Assembly: GCF_003584135.1 (NCBI RefSeq)
Contig: NZ_QXFI01000013.1
Coordinates: forward strand, 1-64,000
Direction: 5' to 3'
DNA from: Flagellimonas pelagia
GTDB taxonomy: Bacteria > Bacteroidota > Bacteroidia > Flavobacteriales > Flavobacteriaceae
DNA: 64,000 bases
Both the position numbers and the translations under genes were made by a program. The notes under the pieces were generated by a model. It was not told the origin of the DNA and searched no databases. It was given only the letters and a program-made list of their open reading frames with translations. Below are positions 1-9,005 of this stretch, one piece after another (the stretch's first letter is position 1; every line of letters begins with the position of its first letter).

Positions 1-53
1 TGTAGATACCCCAAAAACTAGGGCAGTAAGTTTAATCATTAAATTTACTGAAT

Positions 54-329
54 ATGACACGAAGAAAGTTTACCCCGAAGTTCAAGACCAAAGTGGTCCT
101 GGAAGCCTTGAAGGAACGGCATAGCCTTGCCGAACTTGCCCAGAAGTACGAGATACACCCTACCCAGATCAGCGCTTGGAAGCGCGATTTCCTTGATGGG
201 GCCGAGCAGGTGTTCGAATCGGGCAAGAAGGATGCCCGCAGCGAGACCGAAAGGGAGAAGGACAAACTTCTAAAGGCCATAGGCCAGTTGAAGGTCGAGA
301 ACGATTTTTTAAAGGACGCCTTGCGCTGA
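54..329 (+). CDS. IS3-family transposase OrfA (HTH protein)
   Basis: A 91-residue DNA-binding half of an IS3 transposase. Residues 5-50 form the HTH_Tnp_1 helix-turn-helix (KFTPKFKTKVVLEALK, then SLAELAQKYEIHPTQIS). The C-terminus (about 60-90) is a charged, heptad-like coiled coil of the sort that mediates OrfA/OrfAB dimers. A slippery heptamer T-TTT-TTA lies in frame at 305-311 near the end. A -1 slip there opens into the orfB frame with no stop before the orfB start, so an OrfAB fusion is expected. It should bind the terminal repeats and regulate transposition. Confidence 0.9.
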   Translation: MTRRKFTPKFKTKVVLEALKERHSLAELAQKYEIHPTQISAWKRDFLDGAEQVFESGKKDARSETEREKDKLLKAIGQLKVENDFLKDALR

Positions 330-352
330 GACCACTCTCCGAACGCAGAAAA

Positions 353-1171
353 ATGATACGCAAGGGTCATTCCAAGATGAGCATTGCAAGGCAGTGCAGA
401 ACATTGTCGGTCCATCGCTCGGGGCTCTATTACAGGCCAAGGGGCGAGAGCGAACTGAACCTGAGGCTCATGCGCGAGATGGACGAGCATTACCTCCACC
501 ATCCCTTCAAAGGGGCCAAGCGGATGCACATCTGGCTGACCAGGGACAGAGGGTACAAGGTGAGCAGGAACCGTATCGAACGGCTCTATTACAAGGTAAT
601 GGGCCTCAGGGCCGTCCTTCCGGGAAAACATACCTCCCGAAGGTGCAAGGACCACAGAACGTATCCGTACCTGCTGAGGAACCTGACCGTTGACAGGCCC
701 AATCAGGTCTGGGCCACAGATATTACCTATATCCCCATGCAACAGGGATATCTCTATCTGGTGGCCATCATCGACCTGCACAGCCGCTATGTCCTGAACT
801 GGAGCGTGTCCAATTCCATGGATGCCCAATGGTGCAGGGAAACATTGGAAGAGACCATAGGTGAGCACGGGACACCGGAGATCCTCAATACGGACCAGGG
901 GAGCCAGTTCACTGCCGAGGAGTTTGCCAACTATGTTTTGGGTCAGGGAATACGCCTGAGCATGGACGGCAAGGGAAGGGCCACCGACAATGCCTTTATC
1001 GAAAGGCTTTGGAGGAATGTAAAGTATGAGAAAATCTATCTGAACCCTCCAAAGGATGGTATGGAACTCTATCTGTTATTGGCAGAGTACTTTGATTATT
1101 ACAACCATGAAAGAAGACATCAGTCCATCGACTATGAAAGACCCATCGATCTATTCAAGAGAGCAGCTTGA
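353..1171 (+). CDS. IS3-family transposase OrfB (DDE catalytic half)
   Basis: A 272-residue rve-type integrase. The catalytic triad is visible as D123 (WATDITYIP), D181 (LNTDQGSQF) and E217 (FIERLW); the 35-residue D-E spacing is the D,D(35)E signature of IS3-like elements. The N-terminal 50 residues are the basic HTH_21-like region. In the usual IS3 mechanism it is active as the OrfAB frameshift product, which cuts and joins the ends through a figure-eight and circle intermediate. No frameshift or internal stop is visible, so it is probably active. The subgroup cannot be assigned from the sequence alone. Confidence 0.92.
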   Translation: MIRKGHSKMSIARQCRTLSVHRSGLYYRPRGESELNLRLMREMDEHYLHHPFKGAKRMHIWLTRDRGYKVSRNRIERLYYKVMGLRAVLPGKHTSRRCKDHRTYPYLLRNLTVDRPNQVWATDITYIPMQQGYLYLVAIIDLHSRYVLNWSVSNSMDAQWCRETLEETIGEHGTPEILNTDQGSQFTAEEFANYVLGQGIRLSMDGKGRATDNAFIERLWRNVKYEKIYLNPPKDGMELYLLLAEYFDYYNHERRHQSIDYERPIDLFKRAA

Positions 1172-1201
1172 TAATTATATTGGTTTTGTAGAAAAACTGT
1201 C

Positions 1202-1636
1202 CTAAAGATCGGGGTATCTACACATTATATTTTTGAATCTTCCATAATCTTCAAAAGAACTCCAACCATTAGCTTTTATGTATGTATAATTTGGAACATT
1301 TCCTAAAAAGTCATTAAAAGTCGTTCCATCAGTAGTCAAAGCATTATTTAAGTCTTTTAAAACATTTTTGTCGGTCAATTTATTTTCTACCTCATTCAAT
1401 AATTCGTGATAGAGTTCAATTCTTTCCGTTTTTATTGTTTTTTCATCTGCCGAAGCTCCAACTTTTGCCTTTAACAATTTTATGTCAAAACCAACTTCAG
1501 ATTGAAGCCCACCTTGCTCTTCGATTGCTCGGGTTATTTCGCTTATAATACCACCACTCAACTGACTGTTAAGTGATTTTGCTTTATCATAATCGAAGTA
1601 AATTAGATCTTTTACCGAATTCATCATTTTTCTCAA
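1202..1636 (-). pseudogene. 5' part of an IS-interrupted gene (DUF6414-like, tentative)
   Basis: The first about 138 codons of a minus-strand gene (start at 1636 or 1624) run into the right end of the IS at 1222. The last residues (CRYPDL) are read from the IS terminal repeat before a stop. The native part begins NSVKDLIYFDYDKAKSLNSQL and carries a helical, acidic region. From memory it resembles DUF6414 proteins, which are soluble and of unknown function, but I cannot confirm this. The rest of the gene should lie beyond the other side of the IS, outside this window. The truncated product may still be made but is unlikely to be functional. Confidence 0.6.
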
Positions 1637-1652
1637 ATGTTACCCAACTTAT

Positions 1653-1666
1653 ATGCAGGTCTGCAT
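1653..1666. promoter_or_regulatory. Short inverted repeat upstream of the interrupted gene
   Basis: ATGCAG-GT-CTGCAT is a perfect 6-base inverted repeat with a 2-base centre, 17 bases upstream of the start of the interrupted minus-strand gene. It could be an operator. Nothing else is recognisable in the gap 1637-1905. Confidence 0.25.
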
Positions 1667-1905
1667 TTCATTATATAGGAAATACACTGAGCGAGCCCAA
1701 TATTTTGTTTTCTATAGGAATTGGCACCCCATATTGTTTAAAAGTAGGAAATAACCACTTACATTCAAATTATCAGAATAATTTCCAATTTCAATAAGTT
1801 TTGATGTACTAGGCTTCATTGGCTGTTCATAACATCGTTAAAAACTATTGCCGCCCCAAAAATTGTACGGTTTTTGAATATGTAACTTTAATAAAACTTA
1901 CAGCC

Positions 1906-2319
1906 ATGGATTCACGATCCAAGAGTCTTTTGGACATCCGTCCAGACATTCCACAGTCACATTTCAACAATGCAATGGGTTTTGATGAACGTTTTCAGAA
2001 CCAAACCTTGCGGCCCGTCATCAAGCTTCAGAACTTTTTATTGGTAGAGGCTTTCAAGAACTACATCGCCAAGCACAAGGGGGCATTCCATGACCTTTCC
2101 CTTGAGAAAAAACTGCAGTTCATAGAAGGGGCCATCCAAAAGGACATCAAGTTCAGGAATTCCCTAAAGGGAATGGTGATAGGACAATTTACGGTGGAGG
2201 AATACCAAGAGTATATTTCCAATTCATCTGCCCTTAACAAGCGGATGATGAACATGGTCATCGAACGGTTGAAAGACCAGGTCCTGTTGTTGGACCATCA
2301 GGCCCTATTACAGGATTGA
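1906..2319 (+). CDS. Conserved flavobacterial protein of unknown function
   Basis: A 137-residue soluble, helical protein starting MDSRSKSLLDIRPDIP. An upstream in-frame GTG-type extension to 1819 exists but looks non-coding. The core (RFQNQTLRPVIKLQN, DIKFRNSLKGMVIGQFT, SALNKRMMNMV) looks strongly constrained. I recall relatives in Flavobacteriaceae that databases sometimes label glyoxalase, but I see no glyoxalase metal-binding pattern and do not transfer that name. There are no membrane segments or signal peptide. Its end overlaps the convergent DUF2461 gene by 12 bases. Confidence 0.75.
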   Translation: MDSRSKSLLDIRPDIPQSHFNNAMGFDERFQNQTLRPVIKLQNFLLVEAFKNYIAKHKGAFHDLSLEKKLQFIEGAIQKDIKFRNSLKGMVIGQFTVEEYQEYISNSSALNKRMMNMVIERLKDQVLLLDHQALLQD

Positions 2320-2988
2320 TTCTCCGTTCAGGTTGGTGGTAAGGATGTCGCTCATAAGGTCAAAGTACGGCCTTATGGCACGATACGATTGGTCCACCTC
2401 CTCCAAAAAAGAATCGGAAAGCACTTCCTTGTCGGTCAGGTCCCTGACAAATACATATTGTTTGTGCTTGATCAGGTCAATGTCAGGATGTTCCCTATCA
2501 AAACCTTTTGGAGCTGTTTTTACGGTATCACCCTTTAGGTTGCCCCAAATAGATTTCAAGGATTTTTGTCCGATGACCTCCCTAAATTCGGAAGCATCCA
2601 TTTCCAGTTCCTTGCGTATACGGAAAAGATCCTCTTTGTTCGGGTCCCAAAATCCGGTGGCCAAAAAAGACCCGCCCGGTTTTAAATGAAGATAATACCC
2701 TCCTCTCAAATGACTGCCCAATCGGGAAAAAGATCCTCCAAAGTGGGTCTTGTACGGGGTTTTGTCCTTGGAGAAACGCACATCCCTATAAATGCGGAAC
2801 ATTTTCATCTTTTCGATCTCGTCGTGATGGTTCAACTTGTCCTTAACAGACTCGTAAAAGGCCTTCACCGAAGCCTCATGTTTTTTGAAAACTTTCTTGT
2901 TCGCTTCAAACCACTCTTTATTGTTATTCTTTTCAAGTTGCTTTAAAAAATCAAATACTTCTTTGGAAATCGTGTTGTGGGCCGCCAT
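2308..2988 (-). CDS. DUF2461 domain-containing protein
   Basis: A 226-residue protein of the DUF2461/TIGR02453 family, full length for the family. Diagnostic stretches are FLKQLEKNNNKEWFEANKKVF near the N-terminus, MFRIYRDVRFSKDKTPYKTH at about 82-101, and GGYYLHLKPGGSFLATGFW at about 115-133. The family is widespread in bacteria with no established biochemical role. It appears cytosolic, with no signal or membrane segment. It is a single gene, convergent with the preceding gene and divergent from cysE. Confidence 0.88.
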   Translation of the reverse strand: MAAHNTISKEVFDFLKQLEKNNNKEWFEANKKVFKKHEASVKAFYESVKDKLNHHDEIEKMKMFRIYRDVRFSKDKTPYKTHFGGSFSRLGSHLRGGYYLHLKPGGSFLATGFWDPNKEDLFRIRKELEMDASEFREVIGQKSLKSIWGNLKGDTVKTAPKGFDREHPDIDLIKHKQYVFVRDLTDKEVLSDSFLEEVDQSYRAIRPYFDLMSDILTTNLNGESIL

Positions 2989-3050
2989 ATACCGATAATA
3001 TGTTATTTTTAAACTAAAGTTAGCCTTTTCCCATAGGGTATGGTAAGGAT

Positions 3051-3069
3051 TTGTCTAATTTTAAGACAA
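3051..3069. promoter_or_regulatory. Inverted repeat before cysE
   Basis: TTGTCT and AGACAA are perfect 6-base arms with a 7-base AT-rich spacer, ending 10 bases before the cysE start. The position suits an operator over the transcription start or ribosome site. The cognate factor is unknown. Confidence 0.25.
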
Positions 3070-3079
3070 TAAAAGTAGT

Positions 3080-3871
3080 ATGGACAAGGAAAAAATTATC
3101 TCGGAGCTGAACAGGCACAAGAAGTTGCCCTATCTGGATTTCAGATTGAAGCAAGAAACAGAAGACTTTACGGATACACTTTTTTATACCTTATTTGACG
3201 CCAATACCCCAGTTGCAGTGAATCTGGAGCTGTTGGAAAACAAGTTCAATGGGTTGATCGATATGGCTTGTTGGGAATTGGAACGCCCCAGCACACAAGT
3301 ATGGAACAACTATCTTTCCGAACTTCCAGGGATTTTGGAAAAATTGAACCTGGATGCGGAGGCCATTCTCAATTGCGACCCGGCTTCACTGTCCATACGG
3401 GAGATTTACATGGCCTACCCTGGTTTTTATGCCATTGCCATTTATCGATTGGCGCATGAACTTTATGTTCAGGATGTGCCGTTGATTCCAAGGTTGATGA
3501 CAGAATATGCACACAGACAGACGGGTGTGGACATTAACCCCGGTGCCAAAATTGGGAAGTCGTTCTTTATCGATCACGCTACGGGTGTGGTCATTGGCGA
3601 AACCGCCATCATACACGACAATGTAAAAATTTATCAGGGTGTAACGCTTGGAGCCTTATATGTGGCCAAAAATCTGGAAAAGACCAAAAGGCACCCCACG
3701 ATTATGAGCAATGTTACCATTTACGCCAATGCCACCATTTTGGGGGGCAAGACCGTTATTGGTGAAAATTCCATCATCGGCGGTAACGCCTGGGTGACCG
3801 CTTCGGTGCCACCAAATTCCACAGTTTTCCACACACCTGAAATCAAAATAAAGACAGCTCCAAATGTCTAA
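3080..3871 (+). CDS. cysE: Serine O-acetyltransferase
   Basis: It transfers acetyl from acetyl-CoA to L-serine to give O-acetylserine, the first step of cysteine synthesis. The 263-residue protein has an N-terminal helical domain (to about 150) and a C-terminal left-handed beta-helix of hexapeptide repeats ([19 protein letters not shown] onward, about 157-250), with the catalytic His region in DHATGVVIG. It is of the longer SATase class seen in Bacteroidota. The stop overlaps the cysM start by 8 bases, so the two enzymes are translationally coupled and carry out consecutive steps. The start gives the expected family length. Confidence 0.93.
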   Translation: MDKEKIISELNRHKKLPYLDFRLKQETEDFTDTLFYTLFDANTPVAVNLELLENKFNGLIDMACWELERPSTQVWNNYLSELPGILEKLNLDAEAILNCDPASLSIREIYMAYPGFYAIAIYRLAHELYVQDVPLIPRLMTEYAHRQTGVDINPGAKIGKSFFIDHATGVVIGETAIIHDNVKIYQGVTLGALYVAKNLEKTKRHPTIMSNVTIYANATILGGKTVIGENSIIGGNAWVTASVPPNSTVFHTPEIKIKTAPNV

Positions 3872-4748
3872 AAGCATCCTAGACCTTATTGGCAACACCC
3901 CTTTGGTGGAGTCCATAGTATTGAATTCCAATCCGAACGTCAAAGTACTTTTTAAGCTTGAAGGCAATAACCCTGGTGGAAGCGTAAAGGATCGCCCTGC
4001 CTACAATATGATCAAGAGTGGCTTGGAACGTGGTGATTTTACCAAGGCATCCAAATTGATAGAGGCCACCAGCGGAAATACGGGCATTGGTCTGGCAATG
4101 ATCGCAAGTCTGTTCGGTTTGGATATTGAATTGGTAATGCCCGAAAACTCAACGAAAGAACGTGTACAGACCATGCGTGCCTATGGCGCAAAAGTTACCT
4201 TGACTCCTGCCGATGTAGGGATTGAAGGTGCTCGGGATTACGCTGAATCCAAAGTGAAGAATGAGGGATTCATCATGATGAACCAGTTTTCCAATGATGA
4301 TAACTGGAAAGCCCATTACAAAACAACGGGGCCTGAAATTTGGAGGGATACTGAAGGACAAATCACCCATTTTGTATCCAGTATGGGAACCACAGGAACC
4401 ATCATGGGTACTTCTACTTTCTTGAAGGAAATGAATCCGAATATTCAGATTGTGGGAGTGCAGCCCACGGATGAATCCAAAATACCGGGCATCCGCAAAT
4501 GGCCCCAAGAATACTTGCCCAAAATCTTTGATCCAAGAAAAGTGGATACCGTAATGGAAGTAAGCGAGGCGGATGCTACCCTAATGGCCAAAAAATTGGC
4601 CAAGGAAGAAGGCATTTTTGCAGGTATGAGCAGCGGAGGTGCCGCCACTGTAGCCTTTAGATTGGCAGAAATGTTGGACCATGGAACCATTGTATCCATT
4701 GTATGTGATCGAGGTGATCGCTATCTGTCTTCCGACCTTTTCGACTGA
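3864..4748 (+). CDS. cysM: Cysteine synthase (O-acetylserine sulfhydrylase), CysM type
   Basis: A PLP enzyme that makes cysteine from O-acetylserine and sulfide. The 294 residues are the normal CysM length. The PLP lysine is K42 in [11 protein letters not shown]; the phosphate/substrate loop is ATSGNTGIG at about 68-76; GMSSGGAA near 253 is the second PLP-phosphate region. Placement directly after cysE supports the role. CysK is the close alternative; the short length and CysM-like C-terminus favour CysM. Confidence 0.93.
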   Translation: MSKSILDLIGNTPLVESIVLNSNPNVKVLFKLEGNNPGGSVKDRPAYNMIKSGLERGDFTKASKLIEATSGNTGIGLAMIASLFGLDIELVMPENSTKERVQTMRAYGAKVTLTPADVGIEGARDYAESKVKNEGFIMMNQFSNDDNWKAHYKTTGPEIWRDTEGQITHFVSSMGTTGTIMGTSTFLKEMNPNIQIVGVQPTDESKIPGIRKWPQEYLPKIFDPRKVDTVMEVSEADATLMAKKLAKEEGIFAGMSSGGAATVAFRLAEMLDHGTIVSIVCDRGDRYLSSDLFD

Positions 4749-4901
4749 TCTAAAATCAACTTTTATTTGATGAATAATTAGGTTTTATTATCAGATTTTT
4801 CTGATTATCTGACATTGCCCACTGTTTGTCGATTAGATTAAATCCTTTCATTTTTATCTGCTTACTTTATATCAAATTAGACTCCCAAATCACAGTTTAA
4901 T

Positions 4902-5384
4902 ATGAATACAATTTCAAAAATCATCACCTGGAAAAGAAACATACTGGCTTCTTTAGCTATTTTATTGGTCTTGATTGTCCTAAATTTTTATGGTGTGTAC
5001 ACCAACAAATTTTATTTCCTAAAACCGGACAATTACATATTCCCAATTCTTTCCACGGTGCATTTTTTATACCTGTATGTGGTTTGGTTCAAGATTTCTG
5101 AAGAAGAATTGCCAGATCCCAAAATGCGTAATATTGAGTATGTGCTCTACGCCATCATGATTGTATACGTCTTCAAGATCTATGACAGTATCATGGTGCT
5201 CAATTCCGTTAAGGAATATAGGGAACATGTGATTCCGGCTACCTTTAAACCTATAGCTACGGTTACCTTGGTGCTCTACAGTATATTGCCCATTCTAACT
5301 ATTTACACTTTTTGGCTAAGAAGGCGATATGTAGGCATCTACAACTTTGAAAACTATAACGACAACCTTAACATTTGGCAATAA
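4902..5384 (+). CDS. Small integral membrane protein, unknown function
   Basis: A 160-residue protein with four predicted membrane helices (about 14-33, 45-63, 78-98 and 122-145) and basic cytosolic segments (WKRN, WLRRRY). I recognise no family. It follows cysM after a 153-base AT-rich gap (4749-4901) in which I see no clear terminator, so it may be a separate transcript. It is convergent with the MoxR ATPase gene, 8 bases away. Confidence 0.7.
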   Translation: MNTISKIITWKRNILASLAILLVLIVLNFYGVYTNKFYFLKPDNYIFPILSTVHFLYLYVVWFKISEEELPDPKMRNIEYVLYAIMIVYVFKIYDSIMVLNSVKEYREHVIPATFKPIATVTLVLYSILPILTIYTFWLRRRYVGIYNFENYNDNLNIWQ

Positions 5385-5392
5385 AACTAAGG

Positions 5393-6862
5393 CTATAACC
5401 CACGAATATAGCTGCCATATAAGTCTTTGAACTGGAATCCTTGTTCAAAACGGTGTTTGCTGAGTTTTTTATGGATGACCAGTCCCCAAAGTAACAGTTC
5501 CTTCAAAAAATAGGAATCCTCTTTGGAAATTTCGGGTTGGTATTGTTTGATAAGTTGATTGAGCGGGCCAATGGAGTCGAGTTTTGATTTATAGGAAGTC
5601 TCGGATTCATCATCCAAAAGATCAAAGCCTTCGCTGTCAAAAAACCAATTGACGAGTTCATCATATTCGGTTTCCTGTTCCTTGCGCTGTAGTTTGTCTA
5701 TCTTCGGAAAAAAATTGGGAAACAACGATTTGATGGCATCTTCGATCAAGGTTTCGGCCACAAAGCCTGCTCCCTCCTGCTCTCCTTCATAAACCAATTC
5801 AATTTTTCCGGTAATGGATGGGATAACTCCCATAAAATCACTCAAACGAACAGAGGTTTTAGAATCTCCTGCCAATACGGCTCTGCGTTCTGCCGTGCTC
5901 AATAAATTTTCAAAAGCGGTAATGCTCATTCGGGCACTTACCCCACTCTTGGCATCCACGTATTCGCTTTTTCGGGCTTCAAAACTGATTTGCTCTAAAA
6001 GGTCCATAGCGAGTTCTGGCACGTAAATGATATCCGATTGTCTGCTGTCCAATTGGGCCTCTTGTTTGGTGATTTTTTTGGCAATTTCCACACTTTCAGG
6101 ATAATGTGTAAGAATCTGTGAACCGATTCGGTCCTTCAAAGGAGTCACGATACTTCCCCTGTTCGTATAATCTTCGGGATTTGCTGTAAATACAAATTGA
6201 ATGTCCAAGTGCAGCCTCAACTTAAAGCCACGGATTTGGATATCCCCTTCCTGCAGGATGTTGAAGAGTGCCACTTGAATCCGAGCTTGCAAATCGGGCA
6301 ACTCATTGATGACAAAAATGCACCGGTTGGCTCTTGGGATCATCCCAAAATGGATTACCCGATCATCTGCATAGGAAAGACGAAGATTTGCCGCCTTGAT
6401 GGGGTCCACATCTCCGATCAGATCGGCTACGGTAACATCGGGTGTTGCCAGTTTTTCAAAAAAGCGCTCATCCCGATGAATCCACTCCACCGGGGTATTA
6501 TCCCCGTTTTCCTTGATGAGCTCTATGGCAAATCGTGAAATGGGGTTCAAGGGATCATCGTGGATTTCCGAACCTTCCACGACAGGCATCCACTCGTCCA
6601 GCAGTTGTACCATCAAACGGGCCAATCGGGTCTTGGCCTGCCCACGGAGTCCCAATAGATTAATGTTATGTCGTGATAAAATCGCTCGCTCCAATTCTGG
6701 GATTACCGAATTTTCATAACCCCAAACTCCTTCAAAAACTTCTTCTTTTTTGGAGATTTTGGCCAAAAGGTTTTCGCGCAATTCATCCTTGATGCTTTTA
6801 CTTTGGTATCCAGCCAATTTTAATTGGCCTAAGGTCTTTATTTTGGTATGATCCAATTTCAT
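5393..6862 (-). CDS. MoxR-type AAA+ ATPase (ChlI/BchI-like)
   Basis: A 489-residue AAA+ ATPase of the MoxR/magnesium-chelatase-I group. Walker A is GLRGQAKTR at 71-79; Walker B is IFVINELPDL in the middle; a sensor-like FTANPEDYTNRG follows. MoxR ATPases act with VWA partners as chaperones or metal-insertion and assembly factors. I chose the ATG at 6862 over the in-frame start at 6913 because it has an AAAGGA ribosome site 9 bases upstream and does not overlap the VWA gene. That VWA gene (6870-8036) lies just upstream, 7 bases away, making a two-gene operon. The client complex is unknown. Confidence 0.87.
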   Translation of the reverse strand: MKLDHTKIKTLGQLKLAGYQSKSIKDELRENLLAKISKKEEVFEGVWGYENSVIPELERAILSRHNINLLGLRGQAKTRLARLMVQLLDEWMPVVEGSEIHDDPLNPISRFAIELIKENGDNTPVEWIHRDERFFEKLATPDVTVADLIGDVDPIKAANLRLSYADDRVIHFGMIPRANRCIFVINELPDLQARIQVALFNILQEGDIQIRGFKLRLHLDIQFVFTANPEDYTNRGSIVTPLKDRIGSQILTHYPESVEIAKKITKQEAQLDSRQSDIIYVPELAMDLLEQISFEARKSEYVDAKSGVSARMSITAFENLLSTAERRAVLAGDSKTSVRLSDFMGVIPSITGKIELVYEGEQEGAGFVAETLIEDAIKSLFPNFFPKIDKLQRKEQETEYDELVNWFFDSEGFDLLDDESETSYKSKLDSIGPLNQLIKQYQPEISKEDSYFLKELLLWGLVIHKKLSKHRFEQGFQFKDLYGSYIRGL

Positions 6863-6869
6863 ATGGTCT

Positions 6870-8036
6870 TTATCCTTTAATTCGTCGTTTTCTGTTCTGT
6901 TCGTAATCTTCAAATATCATTTCCCCTAATCCCTTTAACCCAGTATAAAATGCCTTGCCCTTATTCGCTTTGGTAAATTCGCGCACAAACTGCATCAAAA
7001 ATGGATCTTCAGCAATCATAAAGGTGGTAATGGGAATGTGCAATTTTCTGGCCTGTTGTGCCATGGTATAACATTTCTCCACGATATAGTCGTCCAACCC
7101 CACACTGTTTTTGTAGTAACTTCCATCGGGAAGTCGGATACAAGAAGGTTTCCCGTCCGTAATCATGAAAATCTGCTTGTTTGTGTTCCGCTTTCTACGG
7201 AGTATGTCCATGGCCAATTGCAATCCGGCAACGGTATTGGTATGGTACGGACCTACTCGTAAATAAGGCAAATCTTTGATGGGAATGGGCCAGGCATCGT
7301 TCCCAAAAACTAAAATATCCAAGGTGTCCTTGGGATACCGGGTAGTTATCAATTCAGCCAATGCCATGGCTACCTTTTTCGCCGGAGTGATTCGGTCTTC
7401 CCCATATAAAATCATGCTGTGGCTGATATCGATCATCAGTACGGTGCTCATTTGCGCCTTGTACTGGGTATCCTCCACCACCAAATCTTCCTCGCTCATG
7501 GAAAAAGTGTCCAACCCATGGTTGACTTGGGCATTTTTCAAACTTTCCGTCATGGAAATATGTTCCAAGGAATCCCCGAAGCGATATTCCCTAAACTCTC
7601 CGGTATGCTCGTCTCCCCTACCCGATTTTCCGGTGCGATGGTTGCCGGAGCCACTCCGTTTGATCTTACCGAAGATTTGGTCCAAGGCGCGTTGACGCAG
7701 CATGCGTTCCAATTTGGCCGTCATGGACAGGCCTCCGTCTGCCGGATTTTCATCACCTTCTTCCCCATCATCGCCGCCCTTTTCGCCATCCATGTCAAAT
7801 TCTTCGCGGATGTATCCTTTGGCCTTCAGGTCTTCAATAAAATCATCTATGGTGTAATCGTCATCGGTAAGCTCGTATTCTTTGTCCAGCTCACGGAGCC
7901 AGTCCAAAGCTTCTTCTACATCACCCGAAGTATGGGTAATCAGTTCCTGGAAAATCTCGAAGAGTTTTTCGAACGGGGTTTGGTCAGGAGCTTCGTACGT
8001 TGTAAAACGAAATCCTTTTCTTGTGTTCATAGCCAT
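6870..8036 (-). CDS. VWA domain protein, partner of the MoxR ATPase
   Basis: A 388-residue protein. The N-terminal part (1-125) is acidic and helical, with a Gly/Asp-rich linker near 85-105. The C-terminal half is a von Willebrand A domain whose metal-ion site is LMIDISHSM (D, S and S near 203-207), followed by [10 protein letters not shown] and MITDGKPSC. This resembles the integrin-I domain of ChlD/BchD-type partners of MoxR ATPases. There is no signal peptide, so it is cytosolic. The start could be 8036 or 8030; the GTG at 8039 is less likely. It is first gene of the pair and probably forms a complex with the ATPase. Confidence 0.87.
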   Translation of the reverse strand: MAMNTRKGFRFTTYEAPDQTPFEKLFEIFQELITHTSGDVEEALDWLRELDKEYELTDDDYTIDDFIEDLKAKGYIREEFDMDGEKGGDDGEEGDENPADGGLSMTAKLERMLRQRALDQIFGKIKRSGSGNHRTGKSGRGDEHTGEFREYRFGDSLEHISMTESLKNAQVNHGLDTFSMSEEDLVVEDTQYKAQMSTVLMIDISHSMILYGEDRITPAKKVAMALAELITTRYPKDTLDILVFGNDAWPIPIKDLPYLRVGPYHTNTVAGLQLAMDILRRKRNTNKQIFMITDGKPSCIRLPDGSYYKNSVGLDDYIVEKCYTMAQQARKLHIPITTFMIAEDPFLMQFVREFTKANKGKAFYTGLKGLGEMIFEDYEQNRKRRIKG

Positions 8037-8100
8037 CACATAAAATTAAAGCATTTCCCTGTAACGGCGAGGGCTTTAGAAAAAACTTAACGCTACGGAC

Positions 8101-8132
8101 AAAAAAAGCGCCGAGCCCTAGAAACCCGACGC
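8101..8132 (-). terminator. Rho-independent terminator of the TonB receptor/DUF4249 operon
   Basis: On the minus strand an 8-base-pair GC-rich stem (arms at plus 8108-8115 and 8125-8132, with G-U pairs) closes a 9-base loop and is followed by seven T residues (plus 8101-8107). It lies 22 bases after the DUF4249 stop. Confidence 0.75.
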
Positions 8133-8153
8133 CTGGCATCAAGCCAACCTAAA

Positions 8154-9002
8154 CTATTCTTCTACAAAAGTGTAACTGGTCTTTACGACCTGTGTTAACC
8201 TGAAATACCCAAACGCATAGTTGTCAGGATTTGTATTATTGATACAGTTACCTTTTACGGCCACTGGGGTGGACTCAAAAAGCCCCACACCGCCCAATTG
8301 GGAGATCAAAATCTTGATATAATCGTAATAAGCCCTTGAAATCCCGTGCATTTCAATATTCACTACATCGCCGGGTTTAAAAGGTTCTGTATGGGTATCC
8401 TCATCCTTCTCGATTTCATACCACCAGTCAATCTCGTTACCGTTCACGAATTCATCCTCCCCTTCTTCCAAATCAGGCAGCAGATCACCTTCCCGCTGAA
8501 ATTTTAACAGGTAGTTGTTCCCTTCTTCCTCAGGGTCGGTAAACACTACATGGACTTCCAACACTTCGTCGTCAAATCCATCTTCCCGGTCTTGAAAAAC
8601 ACGGGTGATGTCGGTCACAGGGGTCATGGTCTCGGTTGCGGTATACACCTCCCCATTGTATTCGATCCTAAGGGAATATGTCTGTTCCAGAACGGGTTCA
8701 AAATTCGTGGTCAGGTATTCGCCATTGCCCTGATCAGCAAAAATGTAGCTGTCGCCACTACTATTGTTCGTCACCACTACGGAGGCGCCTATTACCCCAG
8801 TGTCGGTATCGGTGTTAAAAAATGGAGTGGATTCGCGCAGGCGGATGGTCTGAATATTTCCTTCGGTTCCCTTTTCCCAATCCAAGGATGCCTCCACTAC
8901 CAATCGTTTTGGGCCTTCTTGTACTTCAACATCCACTACATCTTCACAAGAGGCAAAAGCAATAATAATTACGGGCAATATGATTTTTTTCAATGTTTTC
9001 AT
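8154..9002 (-). CDS. DUF4249 lipoprotein
   Basis: A 282-residue outer-membrane-associated lipoprotein. The signal peptide ends in a lipobox (IIAFASC, Cys at about 19). The body has the DUF4249 pattern: KRLVVEASLDW, GASVVVTNNSSGDSY, YNGEVYTATETM, and an acidic central region. DUF4249 genes are regularly found directly after a TonB-dependent receptor in Bacteroidota, and here the receptor stops 3 bases upstream. A role as the receptor's surface-exposed accessory is inferred from context. The ligand is unknown. Confidence 0.87.
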   Translation of the reverse strand: MKTLKKIILPVIIIAFASCEDVVDVEVQEGPKRLVVEASLDWEKGTEGNIQTIRLRESTPFFNTDTDTGVIGASVVVTNNSSGDSYIFADQGNGEYLTTNFEPVLEQTYSLRIEYNGEVYTATETMTPVTDITRVFQDREDGFDDEVLEVHVVFTDPEEEGNNYLLKFQREGDLLPDLEEGEDEFVNGNEIDWWYEIEKDEDTHTEPFKPGDVVNIEMHGISRAYYDYIKILISQLGGVGLFESTPVAVKGNCINNTNPDNYAFGYFRLTQVVKTSYTFVEE

Positions 9003-9005
9003 GAT

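Larger units (their letters stand above)
1..1222 (+). mobile_element. Complete IS3-family insertion sequence
   Basis: The element is bounded by imperfect inverted repeats of about 27 bases, at 1-27 and 1196-1222. They begin TGTAGATACCCC and end in CAGT; 21 of 27 positions match. The ends are TG...CA, as usual for IS3. It encodes two consecutive frames, orfA and orfB, the second in the -1 frame, with an HTH protein followed by a DDE integrase-type transposase. The left repeat begins exactly at base 1, so the window, perhaps the contig, starts at the element edge and the left target duplication cannot be seen. The right end lies inside a minus-strand gene (see 1202-1636). The copy looks intact. 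Confidence 0.93.

Noticed and set aside
32..868. 278-codon minus-strand frame across the insertion sequence
   Set aside because: It is opposite the two transposase frames, which carry the HTH and DDE motifs; no motif is seen on the minus strand.
1573..1797. 74-codon plus-strand frame in the gap after the interrupted gene
   Set aside because: It overlaps the real minus-strand gene start, and its composition does not resemble a protein.
1906..2319. Glyoxalase label for the 137-residue protein
   Set aside because: No glyoxalase fold motifs or metal-binding His/Glu pattern are visible.
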